NCBI GenBank assembly: GCA_963713815.1
Contig: CAVQNH010000024.1
Location: 1-64,000, forward strand
Length of the DNA stretch: 64,000 bases
Origin: RYN-230 sp963713815
GTDB taxonomy: Bacteria > Actinomycetota > Actinomycetes > Streptosporangiales > Streptosporangiaceae
Reading direction: 5' to 3'
Part shown: positions 52,052-60,411 of the stretch, in pieces
Numbering within the stretch: position 1 is the first letter of the stretch
How the letters are laid out: the number at the start of each line of letters is the position of its first letter
Notes under the pieces: model-generated
What the model saw: the letters and a program-made list of their open reading frames with translations, nothing else
Database searches by the model: none
Told to the model about the DNA's origin: nothing
Translations under genes and position numbers: made by a program

Positions 52052-53824
52052 TTAGACGCCGGTGGTGGCGCGGGGGTAGGCGACCGCCGGGTCGGTGATC
52101 ACGTTGACCAGGTAGGGCACGCCGGACGCGAAGGCCCGGCGCAGCGCGGGCGCGATCCCGTCCGGCCGGGTGACCATCTCCCCGGCGCCGCCCAGCGCGC
52201 TGACCACCTCGTCGTAGCGGCACTGCGGCTGCAGGTCGGCGACCACGTCGTAGCCGTAGATGGCCCGCATGGGGTACTTCTCCAGGCCCCAGATCCCGTT
52301 GTTGCCGCAGATCATCACGACCGGCAGCCCGTGCCGGACCAGGGTGTCCACGTCCATCAGCGAGAACCCGGCCGCGCCGTCCCCGAGCAGCAGCACCACC
52401 TGGGCCGACGGCCGCGAGATCCGGGCCGCGATCGCGTAGCCCAGCCCGGTGCCCAGGCAGCCGTACGGGCCCGGGTCGAGCCACCCGCCCGGGCGGCCCG
52501 GCTCGATGTACTTGCCCGCGTAGGAGACGAAGTCCCCGCCGTCGCCGATCACCACGGCGTCGTCGTCCAGCATCCCGGCCAGCTCACCGTAGATGCGCAT
52601 CGGGTGGATGGGGTCGGCCTCACTGGCCAGCAGCGCGCCGTCGGCGGCCGCCGCGCCGCGGGCCGCGTCCCGCAACTGGGGAAGCCACGCGTCTTCCCAG
52701 GGGACCCTGGCTGGCCGGCCCGGCCAGGCGTCCGGGGCGGCCAGCGCCGCGAAGAAGCCGCTCAGGTCACCCGAGTACGACGCGGCCAGCTCGCAGTGCG
52801 TGGCCAGCTGCCCCGGCGCGTCGGCGACATGGACCACGGACGGTTTTCGTTGCGGATCGTCCGGGTCGCCGAATACGCCGTAGCCGAGCCGGAAGTCGAG
52901 CGGAGTACCCACCACCACGACCAGGTCGGCCTGCCGGAACGCGACCGACCGGGCGCGGGTGACCAGCAGCTCGTGACCCTTCGGCAGGATGCCGCGGCCC
53001 TGGCCGTTGGCGATGACCGGCAGCCGGAGTTCCTCGGCCGCGGTCCGGGCGGCCTGCTCGGCCCCGCCCATCCACACGTCCGAGCCGAGCACCAGGACCG
53101 GGCGCCGCGCTCCCGCGATCAGCCTCGCGATGGCCGCCACGGCGTCCGGGTCACAGTCCACCGGCTGCGCCGTCCCAGGCCGGGCGGCCCGCACCATGGT
53201 GCCGCCCGGCCCGGAACTCTCCGGGGGAACCTGGCCGTACAGGGCCTCCATGGACGCGTCCACGAACACCGGGCCGCGGTGCGGCGCGGTGGCCAGCTGG
53301 AACGCCTCGTCCACCCCGGCGCCGACCTTGGCCGCCTCGTGCTCGGTCCAGGCCCTCTTGGTGATGGGCCGGAGCAGCTCGGGATGGTCGAACTCCTGCA
53401 GGCTGCCGGTGCCCCAGCGCGCGTCGGGGGCCCGGCCGCCGAGGATCACCACCGGCGAGCCGTTGAAATAGGCCGTGGTGACGGCGCTGACGCCGTTGGT
53501 CACCCCGGGGCCGGCGGTCAGCACGGCCAGGCCGGGGAGCCGGGTCAGCCGGGCGGCGGCCTCCGCGGCGAACACGGCGGTCTGCTCGTGGCGCACGTCC
53601 AGCAGCCGCATCGGCGGTTCCGCGTGCACCGCCGCGTCGTAGAGCGGGAACACGTGCCCGCCGGACAGGGTGAACATCGTGGTCACGCCCTGCGCCTGGG
53701 CTGCCGCCACGGCCAGCGTGCCGCCGTGCCGGCCGGCGCCGGTGCCGGCTGCGGCGCCGTGCTGGCTGCCACCGTGCTGGCTGGCGCCGCGGCCGGCCGC
53801 CTCGTTCCCGTCGCCCTCGGTCAT
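52052..53824 (-). CDS. Thiamine pyrophosphate enzyme, acetolactate synthase-like
   Basis: 590 aa from ATG 53824. The three domains of the family are present: PYR domain with catalytic Glu in LLDVRHEQTAVFAAEAAARLT, central domain (PVLVLGSDVWMGGAEQAARTA), and PP domain with GDGGDFVSYAGKY and the TPP motif LLLGDGAAGFSLMDVDTLVRHGLPVVMICGNNG. It could be an acetolactate synthase, oxalyl-CoA or other 2-oxoacid decarboxylase; no small regulatory subunit or branched-chain gene is nearby. It carries the dispersed 15-mer at 52841-52855. Confidence 0.88.
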   Translation of the reverse strand: MTEGDGNEAAGRGASQHGGSQHGAAAGTGAGRHGGTLAVAAAQAQGVTTMFTLSGGHVFPLYDAAVHAEPPMRLLDVRHEQTAVFAAEAAARLTRLPGLAVLTAGPGVTNGVSAVTTAYFNGSPVVILGGRAPDARWGTGSLQEFDHPELLRPITKRAWTEHEAAKVGAGVDEAFQLATAPHRGPVFVDASMEALYGQVPPESSGPGGTMVRAARPGTAQPVDCDPDAVAAIARLIAGARRPVLVLGSDVWMGGAEQAARTAAEELRLPVIANGQGRGILPKGHELLVTRARSVAFRQADLVVVVGTPLDFRLGYGVFGDPDDPQRKPSVVHVADAPGQLATHCELAASYSGDLSGFFAALAAPDAWPGRPARVPWEDAWLPQLRDAARGAAAADGALLASEADPIHPMRIYGELAGMLDDDAVVIGDGGDFVSYAGKYIEPGRPGGWLDPGPYGCLGTGLGYAIAARISRPSAQVVLLLGDGAAGFSLMDVDTLVRHGLPVVMICGNNGIWGLEKYPMRAIYGYDVVADLQPQCRYDEVVSALGGAGEMVTRPDGIAPALRRAFASGVPYLVNVITDPAVAYPRATTGV

Positions 53825-53952
53825 GCCGCGATGTTACCAGCTAGTAGCTTGGGGGGAAAGCTGGCCGCCGGGGCGCCGGGGTGGCGGCCGCCCAGCGGCC
53901 GGGAACCCGGTGCCGGGCCCGGAGGGATCCGGGCCCGGCACCTGGGCCCGGG

Positions 53953-55602
53953 TCAGCCGGCGTCCGCCGCCCCGGCCGCGACCGGAACGGGCTCCGCGGT
54001 GGCGGGTTCCGGGTCGGCCACGAACTCATGCGGCCGCGTCTCGTCCGACCCGACCGGCACCTTGAACGCCCGGAACAGCAGGGTCAGCAGGGTCGCGATG
54101 ACCAGGTTGATGACCAGCCCGGTAAGCCCGATGTAGATGGTGTGGTTGATCACCGGCACCGTGTCCGTGGACGCCCCAAAGTGCGTGCCCGGTTTGCCGG
54201 GGGCCGGCAGCCGGTACGCGGCGATGGTGCCGAACACCATGGCCACCGCCCAGCCGATGATCAGCGCCCAGCGGTGGAACCACCGGGTGTACAGGCCGGC
54301 CACGATGGCCGGGAAGGTCTGCACGATCCAGATACCGCCCAGCAGCTGGAGCTGGATGGCGTACGTCGAGTTCACGAAGATCACGAACAGCAGGGCGCCC
54401 AGCTTGACCACGAGCGAGGCCCACTGGGATACCTTGGTCTGCTCCGCGTCGCTGGCGTTCGGCCGGATGTACTCCTTCCAGATGTTGCGGGCGAACAGGT
54501 TCGCGGCGGCGATGGCCATGATGGCCGCCGGGACGAGCGCGCCGATGACGATGGCCGAGAAGCCGATGCCCGCGAACCAGCTCGGGAAGATCGACTGGAA
54601 CAGGAACGGCACCGCCAGCTGTGCGTTCGCGCCATGGGCCTTGACCTCGGCGGGCACCCCGGGCGCGGCCAGGGCCATATAGCCGAGCAGCGCGATCAGG
54701 CCGAGCACCAGCGAGTAGGCGGGGAGCGCGGCGACATTGCGCCGGATCACGTTGCGCCGGTTGGCCGCGAATACGCCCGTGATGTTGTGCGGGTACATGA
54801 ACAGGGCGAGCGCCGAGCCCAGGGCGAGCGTCGAGTAGGCCCAGAACCCGGCCGGCTCCAGGATCAGGCTGCCGTTCGGCTTGCCCGTCTTGGGGTTGGT
54901 CGCCTTGAGGTGGGTGTCGGCGACGCTGAAGATGTGCCCCCAGCCGCCCACCCGGATCGGGATGTAGATGATGGCCACGATGATCATCACGTAGATCAGC
55001 GTGTCCTTGATGAACGCGATCAGCGCCGGGGCCCGCAGTCCGGAGACGAACGTATAGCCGGCCAGGATGAGGAAGGCGATGATCAGCGGCAGGTCATGCA
55101 GGAACCCGCTGGTGGAACTGCCGCCGATGCCCATCACAGTCAGCACGGACTGGATGCCAACCAGTTGCAAGGCGATGTAGGGCATGACGGCCAGGATGCC
55201 GGTGAAGGCCACGGCGAGGGACAGCCCCCGGGAGCCGTACCGACCGTGGATGAAATCCGCCGGGGTGATATAGCCATGCACCCGGGCCACGGACCACAGC
55301 CGGGGCAGGAACACGAACACGATCGGGTAGACCATGATCGTGTAGGACAGGGTGAAGAACCCGGCCGCCCCGGTGCCGAAGACCAGGGCCGGCACCGCGA
55401 TGAATGTGTAGGCAGTATACAGATCGCCGCCGAGCAAGAACCAGGTGATAAAGGTGCCGAAGCCCCTCCCGCCGAGCCCCCACTCGTTGAGGTGCAGTAC
55501 GTCCTCGGCCCGGCGCCACCGGGCCGCTGCGAACCCGACCACCGTGACCAGGGCGAACAGGAAGATCAGGATGCCGAACGAGACCCAGTTGATGTTGCTC
55601 AC
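53953..55602 (-). CDS. mctP: Monocarboxylate uptake permease MctP, sodium:solute symporter family
   Basis: 549 aa with 13 or so membrane helices. The SSS family pattern is clear: WGLGGRGFGTFITWFLLGGDLYTAYTFIAVPALVFG, YGSRGLSLAVAFTGILAVMPYIALQLVGIQ, and GIGFSAIVIGALVPAAIMAIAAANLFARNIWKEYI. The acidic C-terminus (DPEPATAEPVPV) is cytosolic. MctP-type carriers take up pyruvate, lactate, acetate or alanine. The start overlaps the stop of the DUF3311 gene, the usual accessory partner. Confidence 0.9.
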   Translation of the reverse strand: MSNINWVSFGILIFLFALVTVVGFAAARWRRAEDVLHLNEWGLGGRGFGTFITWFLLGGDLYTAYTFIAVPALVFGTGAAGFFTLSYTIMVYPIVFVFLPRLWSVARVHGYITPADFIHGRYGSRGLSLAVAFTGILAVMPYIALQLVGIQSVLTVMGIGGSSTSGFLHDLPLIIAFLILAGYTFVSGLRAPALIAFIKDTLIYVMIIVAIIYIPIRVGGWGHIFSVADTHLKATNPKTGKPNGSLILEPAGFWAYSTLALGSALALFMYPHNITGVFAANRRNVIRRNVAALPAYSLVLGLIALLGYMALAAPGVPAEVKAHGANAQLAVPFLFQSIFPSWFAGIGFSAIVIGALVPAAIMAIAAANLFARNIWKEYIRPNASDAEQTKVSQWASLVVKLGALLFVIFVNSTYAIQLQLLGGIWIVQTFPAIVAGLYTRWFHRWALIIGWAVAMVFGTIAAYRLPAPGKPGTHFGASTDTVPVINHTIYIGLTGLVINLVIATLLTLLFRAFKVPVGSDETRPHEFVADPEPATAEPVPVAAGAADAG

Positions 55603-55880
55603 AACGCCTCCCCGTGGTCGCTCAGGGGCGGCGAGGAGGGCCGGCCGTCAGCCGGCGGGCGGGCGACCCGGGTGGTGATCAGGTAGCAGATCGTGGTCAG
55701 CAGCGCGACCACCGGGACCCAGAGCAACTGGTACCAGTAGAAGAAGGGGAAGCTGCCGAGCTTGGGGGCGCTGCGGGCGTAGATCGGGACGATGAGGGTC
55801 CCGAGCACCGCCACTAACAGCAGGATGGTGACTAAGATCCAGGCGCCGGTGCGGCGGGTTGGGGGGCCGGAGTGCGTCAT
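55599..55880 (-). CDS. DUF3311 small membrane protein, MctP accessory
   Basis: 93 aa from ATG 55880 (MTHSGPPTRRTGAWILV); the longer frame begins at 55928 without a better start. Two helices, TGAWILVTILLLVAVLGTLIVPIY and FPFFYWYQLLWVPVVALLTTICYLITTRVA, give the DUF3311 signature FFYWYQLLWV. It overlaps mctP by 4 bp and is probably a small subunit of the permease. Confidence 0.9.
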   Translation of the reverse strand: MTHSGPPTRRTGAWILVTILLLVAVLGTLIVPIYARSAPKLGSFPFFYWYQLLWVPVVALLTTICYLITTRVARPPADGRPSSPPLSDHGEAL

Positions 55881-55950
55881 CGCTTCGTCTCCCTGAGTGG
55901 GTCGTCCACGTGCCTTCCGCCGGGCCACGGCGTGGGGCGGGCGGCGCGCG

Positions 55951-55966
55951 CGTGACGTATGTCACG
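55951..55966. promoter_or_regulatory. Palindromic operator-like site upstream of DUF3311-mctP
   Basis: CGTGAC-GTAT-GTCACG is a perfect dyad about 75 bp before the DUF3311 start. It resembles GntR- or TetR-type operators, but the regulator is not identified. Confidence 0.45.
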
Positions 55967-56018
55967 GTGTTGACGTATATGGTGCGACGAAATGACCCAG
56001 GCTGCAATGGTTTGCGGA

Positions 56019-56456
56019 TCAGTGATCCCAGCGGGTCAGGGTCGCGGTCGCCTGGTAGTCCTTGTCCGGCCCGCGCACCCGCCAGCGCTCTTCCATCTGG
56101 TCGTCGCCGAGCACCAGGTAGGTGATCTCGTAGCGGTCCGCGCCGCACTGGTGGACCGCCGTGCAGCGGCCGCCGCGCAGGTCAAGACGGTAGAAGTGGT
56201 GCCCGTCGGCGAACCGCACATCCACCGTGCCATCGGGCAGGCCCTGGTAGCGGAGGGCGCGGGTGGCCGGGCCGGTGTGCGTGCCGAAGTGCAGCTCGCC
56301 GGTCTCCAGGTACTGCAGCGGGCCGCCGGGGAGGTCAGGGCCGGTGAGCGCGGCCCGCCCGGCGAAGCGCCCCTCGGTGCCGGACCGGTGGTCCTCCAGC
56401 ACCCGCTCGATGCGCCAGTGCCCCGCCGCGAAGGCGAGCGTATTGGTTACCCGCAT
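56019..56456 (-). CDS. DUF6314 family protein
   Basis: 145 aa. The pattern HWRIERVLEDHRSGTEGRFAGRAAL, LQYLETGELHFG, VRFADGHHFYRLDLRGGRCTAVHQCGADRYEITYLV and ERWRVRGPDKDYQATATLTR matches the DUF6314 family of beta-rich cytosolic proteins of unknown function. It is divergent from bioY. Confidence 0.85.
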   Translation of the reverse strand: MRVTNTLAFAAGHWRIERVLEDHRSGTEGRFAGRAALTGPDLPGGPLQYLETGELHFGTHTGPATRALRYQGLPDGTVDVRFADGHHFYRLDLRGGRCTAVHQCGADRYEITYLVLGDDQMEERWRVRGPDKDYQATATLTRWDH

Positions 56457-56577
56457 GGTTCAGCATTGTGACTGTTCCCGGCCGGGGAGCGGCCACCCGG
56501 TGCCTGGGACCGGTCCGCCCCCCTTGATATCGTCCCCTCGGCTACCAGTACGTTTCCCCCGCGCGAGGAGTCTCCCC

Positions 56578-57300
56578 ATGTCTGATGCGGCCGCGCTGCG
56601 CCAGCGTTCCCCTGTGGTGCTTGCCGACCTGCTGCCCGGTTCGCTGGTCCGGGACACGATCCTGGTCGTCGGCGCGGCCGGCTTCGTCGGGCTGCTGGCC
56701 CAGATCTCGATCCACTTGTCCTTCACGCCGGTGCCGATCACCGGGCAGACCCTGGGCGTGCTGCTGGCGGGCACGGCGCTCGGCTGGCGCCGGGCCGGGG
56801 CGGCGCTGGTGCTCTACGCGGTGGCGGGCCTGGCCGGGGTGCCCTGGTTCGCCGGGCACGCCAGCGGCTATGTGGGTGCCTCGTTCGGTTACGTGCTCGG
56901 CTTCATCGCCGCCGCGGTCCTGTGCGGCTACCTGGCCCAGCGCGGCGCGGACCGCTCGGTACTGCGGTCGGTGCCGGTCATGATCGCCGGAGAGGTGGTC
57001 ATGTACGCGTTCGGGGTGACCTGGCTGGCGCTGAGCCTGCACCTGAGCGCCTCGGCCGCGATCTCGGAGGGATTCACCCCGTTCGTGGCGGGCGATGCCA
57101 TCAAGGCCGCCATCGCCGCCGGGCTGCTGCCCGCGGCCTGGTGGCTGACCGGCTACCGCCGCGGCCGTACCGCCGGCGAAGCTGGCCGAGTTAGCGGAGC
57201 CAGCGAAGCTGGCCGGGTTAGCCGGGCCGGAGAAGCTGGCCGGGCCAGCCAGGACGGCGGGGCCAGCCCAGGTGGCCGGGCTAGCGGTGAAGGCGCGTGA
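56578..57300 (+). CDS. bioY: Biotin transporter BioY
   Basis: 240 aa from ATG 56578 with GAGGAG upstream; the frame upstream is not protein-like. The BioY (ECF S component) pattern is PVPITGQTLGVLLAGTALGWRRAGAALVLYAVAGLAGVPWFAG, GYVGASFGYVLGFIAAAVLCGYLAQRG and GFTPFVAGDAIKAAIAAGLLPAAWWL. The last 45 residues are low complexity (GEAGRVSGASEAGRVSRAGEAGRA), encoded by a minisatellite that overlaps the 3' end of the convergent GntR gene. It supplies biotin, consistent with the carboxylase genes 5 kb upstream. Confidence 0.92.
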   Translation: MSDAAALRQRSPVVLADLLPGSLVRDTILVVGAAGFVGLLAQISIHLSFTPVPITGQTLGVLLAGTALGWRRAGAALVLYAVAGLAGVPWFAGHASGYVGASFGYVLGFIAAAVLCGYLAQRGADRSVLRSVPVMIAGEVVMYAFGVTWLALSLHLSASAAISEGFTPFVAGDAIKAAIAAGLLPAAWWLTGYRRGRTAGEAGRVSGASEAGRVSRAGEAGRASQDGGASPGGRASGEGA

Positions 57301-58040
57301 CCAGCTTGTAGCGGTCGCCCCGGTACTTGGACTGGGCCCACTCGACCGGGCTCGGCCGAGACGTCGAACGCCTGCCGGGACAGCAGCAGCAGCGGCATCC
57401 CCACGTCCACGCCGAGCAGCCGCGCGTCCTTGGGGTCGGCCAGCACGGTCTCGATCGTCTCCACCGCCTCGGTCAGCTGCACCCCGTAGGCCGAGGCCAG
57501 CGCCTCGTACAGGGACGCGTAACGATCCAGGTTCCGGCGCAGCCCGGGGAACCGGCGGGCGGGCAGGTGCGAGGTGTCGGTGGACATGGGCTCCCCGTCG
57601 GCCAGCCGCAGCCGGTGGATGCGCAGCACCCGGCTGCCCGCCGGGACGGCCAGCAGCTCGGAGAGCTGCGCGTCCGCGGGCACGTAGCTGGTGTCCAGGA
57701 TCCTGGTCTGCGGGTGCAGCCCGTGGGCCCGCATCCCCTGCGTGTAGCTGGCCAGCTCGAGGAGCTGCGCGACCTTGGGCTTGGCCACGAACGTCCCCTT
57801 GCCCTGCATGCGCAGCAGCCGGCCTTCCACCACGAGCTCGGCGAGGGCCTGGCGGACCGTGGTCCGCGACGTCCCGTACTGCTGGGCGAGCTCCCGTTCC
57901 GGGGGCACCGGGGTGCCCGGCGCCAGGGCCTGGGTCAGCTCGAGCAACTGGCGCTTGACCGCGTAGTACTTGGGGATCCGGGGCGATGTCGGGCCAGGCG
58001 GCGCGGGCTCACCGTCGCGGATCGCGGGGGACGCTGACAC
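57281..58040 (-). CDS. GntR/HutC-family regulator, frameshifted near its end
   Basis: Start GTG 58040 has GGAAGGA 7 nt upstream; ATG 58076 is the alternative. The winged helix is KYYAVKRQLLELTQALAPGTPVPPERELAQQYGTSRTTVRQALAELVVEGRLLRMQGKGTFV, followed by a UTRA ligand domain (SRVLRIHRLRLADGEPMSTDTSHLPARRF). After SRQAFDVSAEP the frame changes near 57350; the other frame completes the domain (VEWAQSKYRGDRYKLVTRLHR) and stops at 57281. As sequenced it reads on into the bioY repeats to 57153. It resembles DasR/NagR-type sugar regulators. Confidence 0.83.
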
Positions 58041-58208
58041 GGTCACTTCCTTCCGCAGCAACTGCGTACCGGACATGATCTCTCATCCGGGCCCGGCCCG
58101 CCCCTCCGGTCACCGTAGCCTGGAGGAGTAAGGCCAGCTAGAGGCGGTACGGCGGGCGGGCTGCGGTCGCAGGCCCGTCGGGTGGCCCGGATAAGCGATG
58201 ATGGCAGG

Positions 58209-59738
58209 GTGCCCACGCTGAATGACCTCGCCCGCCGCCACACCGCGCTGACGTCGGCCGATATCGACTGGCTGCACGCGCTGGTGTCCGACTGGCAGCT
58301 GCTGGCCGACCTGTCGTTCGCTGACCTGGTGCTGTGGGCGCCGCTCCAGGATGCGTCCGGCTGGGTGGTGCTGGCCCAGATGCGCCCGACGACCGGGCCG
58401 ACCACGTTCCACGACGACGCGGTCGGGACGTTCGCGCCCACCGGGGCCCGGCCGTTCCTCGAATCGGCCCAGCGCGAGCGGCGGATCTGCCGCGAAGGCG
58501 ACCCGGAGTGGACCCGCGGTGTCCCGGTCCGCCGGGAATCGATCCCGGTCACCCGGGAGGGCCAGGTCATCGCGGTCATCGAGCGGAGCACCAACCTGAG
58601 CTCGGCGCGAACGCCGAGCCGCCTGGAGCTGACCTACCTCAAGGGCGCGGACGACCTGGCCCAGATGGTGGCCTCCGGCATGTTCCCCTGGCCTGGCCAG
58701 CAGCCCGCGCTGGTCCGCTCCCCGCGGGTCGGGGACGGGCTGCTCCGGCTCGGCCGGTCCGGCAAGGTCAGCTACGCCAGCCCCAACGCCCTGTCCGCCT
58801 ACCGCAGGCTCGGCCTGGCCGCCGACCTGGTCGGGTCGGAGCTGGGCCCGCTGACCGCCCGGCTCTGCGCCCCGGGCCGGCCCACCGACGACTCGCTCAT
58901 GGTCACCGCCAGCGGGCGGGCGCCGCGGGAGACCGAGGTGGAGGGAAACGGGTCGGTGGTCCAGCTGCGGGCTATCCCGCTGGTGGTCAACGGGCTGCGG
59001 ACCGGCGCGCTGGTGCTGGTCCGGGACGTGACCGAGCTGCGGCACCGCGAGCGCGAGCTGATGACCAAGGACGCCACCATCCGGGAGATCCATCACCGGG
59101 TGAAGAACAACCTGCAGACCGTGGCCGCGCTGCTCCGGCTCCAGTCACGGCGGCTGGACGAGCCGAAGGCGCGGGCCGCGCTGGACGAGGCGGTGCGCCG
59201 GGTCGGGTCCATCGCGACCGTGCACGAGACGCTCTCGCACGCGCCCGAGGAGATCGTGGATTTCGACGACGTCGCGGAGCGGGTCGCGGCGATGGCGGGG
59301 GAGGTGTCCGCGGCCGAGGCGCGGGTCAAGCCGGTCCTGGTCGGCCGGTTCGGGCTGCTTCCCTCGGCGGTGGCCACGCCGCTGGCCCTGGTGCTGGCCG
59401 AGCTGCTGCAGAATGCGCTGCAGCACGGCCTGGCCCAGTCCGGGTCAGGGCGGGGCCCGGACGCCGGGCTGGACGGGCTGCTCGAGGTACGCGTGGACCG
59501 CACCCAGGACCGGCTGACGGTCATTGTGCAAGATAATGGCGTCGGATTGCCCGAGGAATTCGATCTGGCCTCCGCCACGAGCCTCGGCTTGCAGATTGTG
59601 CGGACGCTGGTGGTTTCGGAACTTGGCGGCCGGCTGGAGGTCAAGCCGCGGGCTGGCGGCGGCACCAAGGCGGTGGTGGACCTGCCAATGGACGCCGGGG
59701 CGCCGTTATCAGCCCGGGCCGCCCCGATAAGACCGTGA
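58209..59738 (+). CDS. pdtaS: Sensor histidine kinase PdtaS
   Basis: About 509 aa from GTG 58209 (MPTLNDLARRHTALTSADIDWLHALVSDWQLLADLSFADLVLW), the usual PdtaS start. A GAF-like domain (about 1-140) and a PAS domain (about 175-280) lead to the HisKA_2 motif EIHHRVKNNLQTVAALLRLQ (His near 295-296) and the ATPase (LVLAELLQNALQHGL, VIVQDNGVGLP, LGLQIVRTLV). It is cytosolic and phosphorylates the antitermination regulator PdtaR; that gene is not in the window. Confidence 0.93.
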   Translation: MPTLNDLARRHTALTSADIDWLHALVSDWQLLADLSFADLVLWAPLQDASGWVVLAQMRPTTGPTTFHDDAVGTFAPTGARPFLESAQRERRICREGDPEWTRGVPVRRESIPVTREGQVIAVIERSTNLSSARTPSRLELTYLKGADDLAQMVASGMFPWPGQQPALVRSPRVGDGLLRLGRSGKVSYASPNALSAYRRLGLAADLVGSELGPLTARLCAPGRPTDDSLMVTASGRAPRETEVEGNGSVVQLRAIPLVVNGLRTGALVLVRDVTELRHRERELMTKDATIREIHHRVKNNLQTVAALLRLQSRRLDEPKARAALDEAVRRVGSIATVHETLSHAPEEIVDFDDVAERVAAMAGEVSAAEARVKPVLVGRFGLLPSAVATPLALVLAELLQNALQHGLAQSGSGRGPDAGLDGLLEVRVDRTQDRLTVIVQDNGVGLPEEFDLASATSLGLQIVRTLVVSELGGRLEVKPRAGGGTKAVVDLPMDAGAPLSARAAPIRP

Positions 59739-59806
59739 TGTCCTGCCGGACGGCGCGCTTAAGCCGGGCGGCCCCGGGAGGTGGCCCCCCGGGGTGCCCG
59801 TCAGGC

Positions 59807-60061
59807 TCACGCGTGGGCGCGCGCCCGGTACCGGCTGGCCCGCCGCTTGAGGGCGCGCCGCTCGTCTTCGCTCATGCCGCCCCATACCCCGGCGTCCTGG
59901 CCGCTCTCGAGCGCCCACTGCAGGCAGAGCTCGATCGCTGGGCATCGGCGGCATACCTGCTTGGCCTCGTCGATCTGGAGTAGCGCAGGCCCGGTGTTCC
60001 CGATCGGGAAAAAGAGCTCCGGGTCCACGTCACGGCAGGCGGCGTCATGGCGCCAGTCCAT
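59807..60061 (-). CDS. whiB1: WhiB-family iron-sulfur regulator, WhiB1 type
   Basis: 84 aa from ATG 60061 (MDWRHDAACRD) with AAGGAGG 10 nt upstream. The [4Fe-4S] cysteines are C9, C37, C40 and C46, followed by GVWGGMSEDERR and a basic tail (ALKRRASRYRARAHA). The sequence pattern is that of WhiB1, an essential nitric-oxide-sensitive regulator that binds the primary sigma factor. A CRP-like dyad lies about 75 bp upstream. Confidence 0.94.
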   Translation of the reverse strand: MDWRHDAACRDVDPELFFPIGNTGPALLQIDEAKQVCRRCPAIELCLQWALESGQDAGVWGGMSEDERRALKRRASRYRARAHA

Positions 60062-60128
60062 GCGGTCCACTCCTCCTTGGCGGCCGGACCGTGGTCCGGT
60101 CCGGGGTGGGTGACCCGGCTCGCGGGCT

Positions 60129-60144
60129 TGTGAACGAATTCACG
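60129..60144. promoter_or_regulatory. CRP-like site upstream of whiB1
   Basis: TGTGA-N6-TCACG within a longer dyad (GCTTGTGAA / TTCACGAGC) matches the CRP consensus TGTGA-N6-TCACA at all but one base. In Mycobacterium tuberculosis the whiB1 promoter is controlled by CRP. Confidence 0.65.
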
Positions 60145-60411
60145 AGCCGGGTCATATGTCGGGAACTGTGGTGCTTCCCGGGGTTTGTACGGTCACACAT
60201 CTGCCGAGCCAGCGGCCCCCACTGGACTCCGGCCCGGGGTCTGGGAATCATGACACTAAGGCCAAGACCTGCCAGAGGGCGGCGCATGACGCCGCTCACC
60301 CGAACCGGGTTCTAGCCTGTCAAGCGCCCGAATCAAACGCAAGACTATTCGGCCAAGGTTCAGCCGGATTTCGGTGTCTGATAGGTCACATGAGGCTGTG
60401 TTCCGGGCTTG
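60145..60411. other. Spacer between whiB1 and the kinase gene
   Basis: No gene is supported. It probably contains the whiB1 promoter and the 3' end signals of the next gene. Confidence 0.4.

Noticed and set aside
49797..52484. 895-codon open frame on the minus strand
   Set aside because: It is antisense to the biotin carboxylase and carrier genes, has no family pattern and reflects the high GC content.
53881..55686. 601-codon plus-strand frame rich in Asp, Gly and His
   Set aside because: It is the antisense shadow of mctP, with no protein-like motif.
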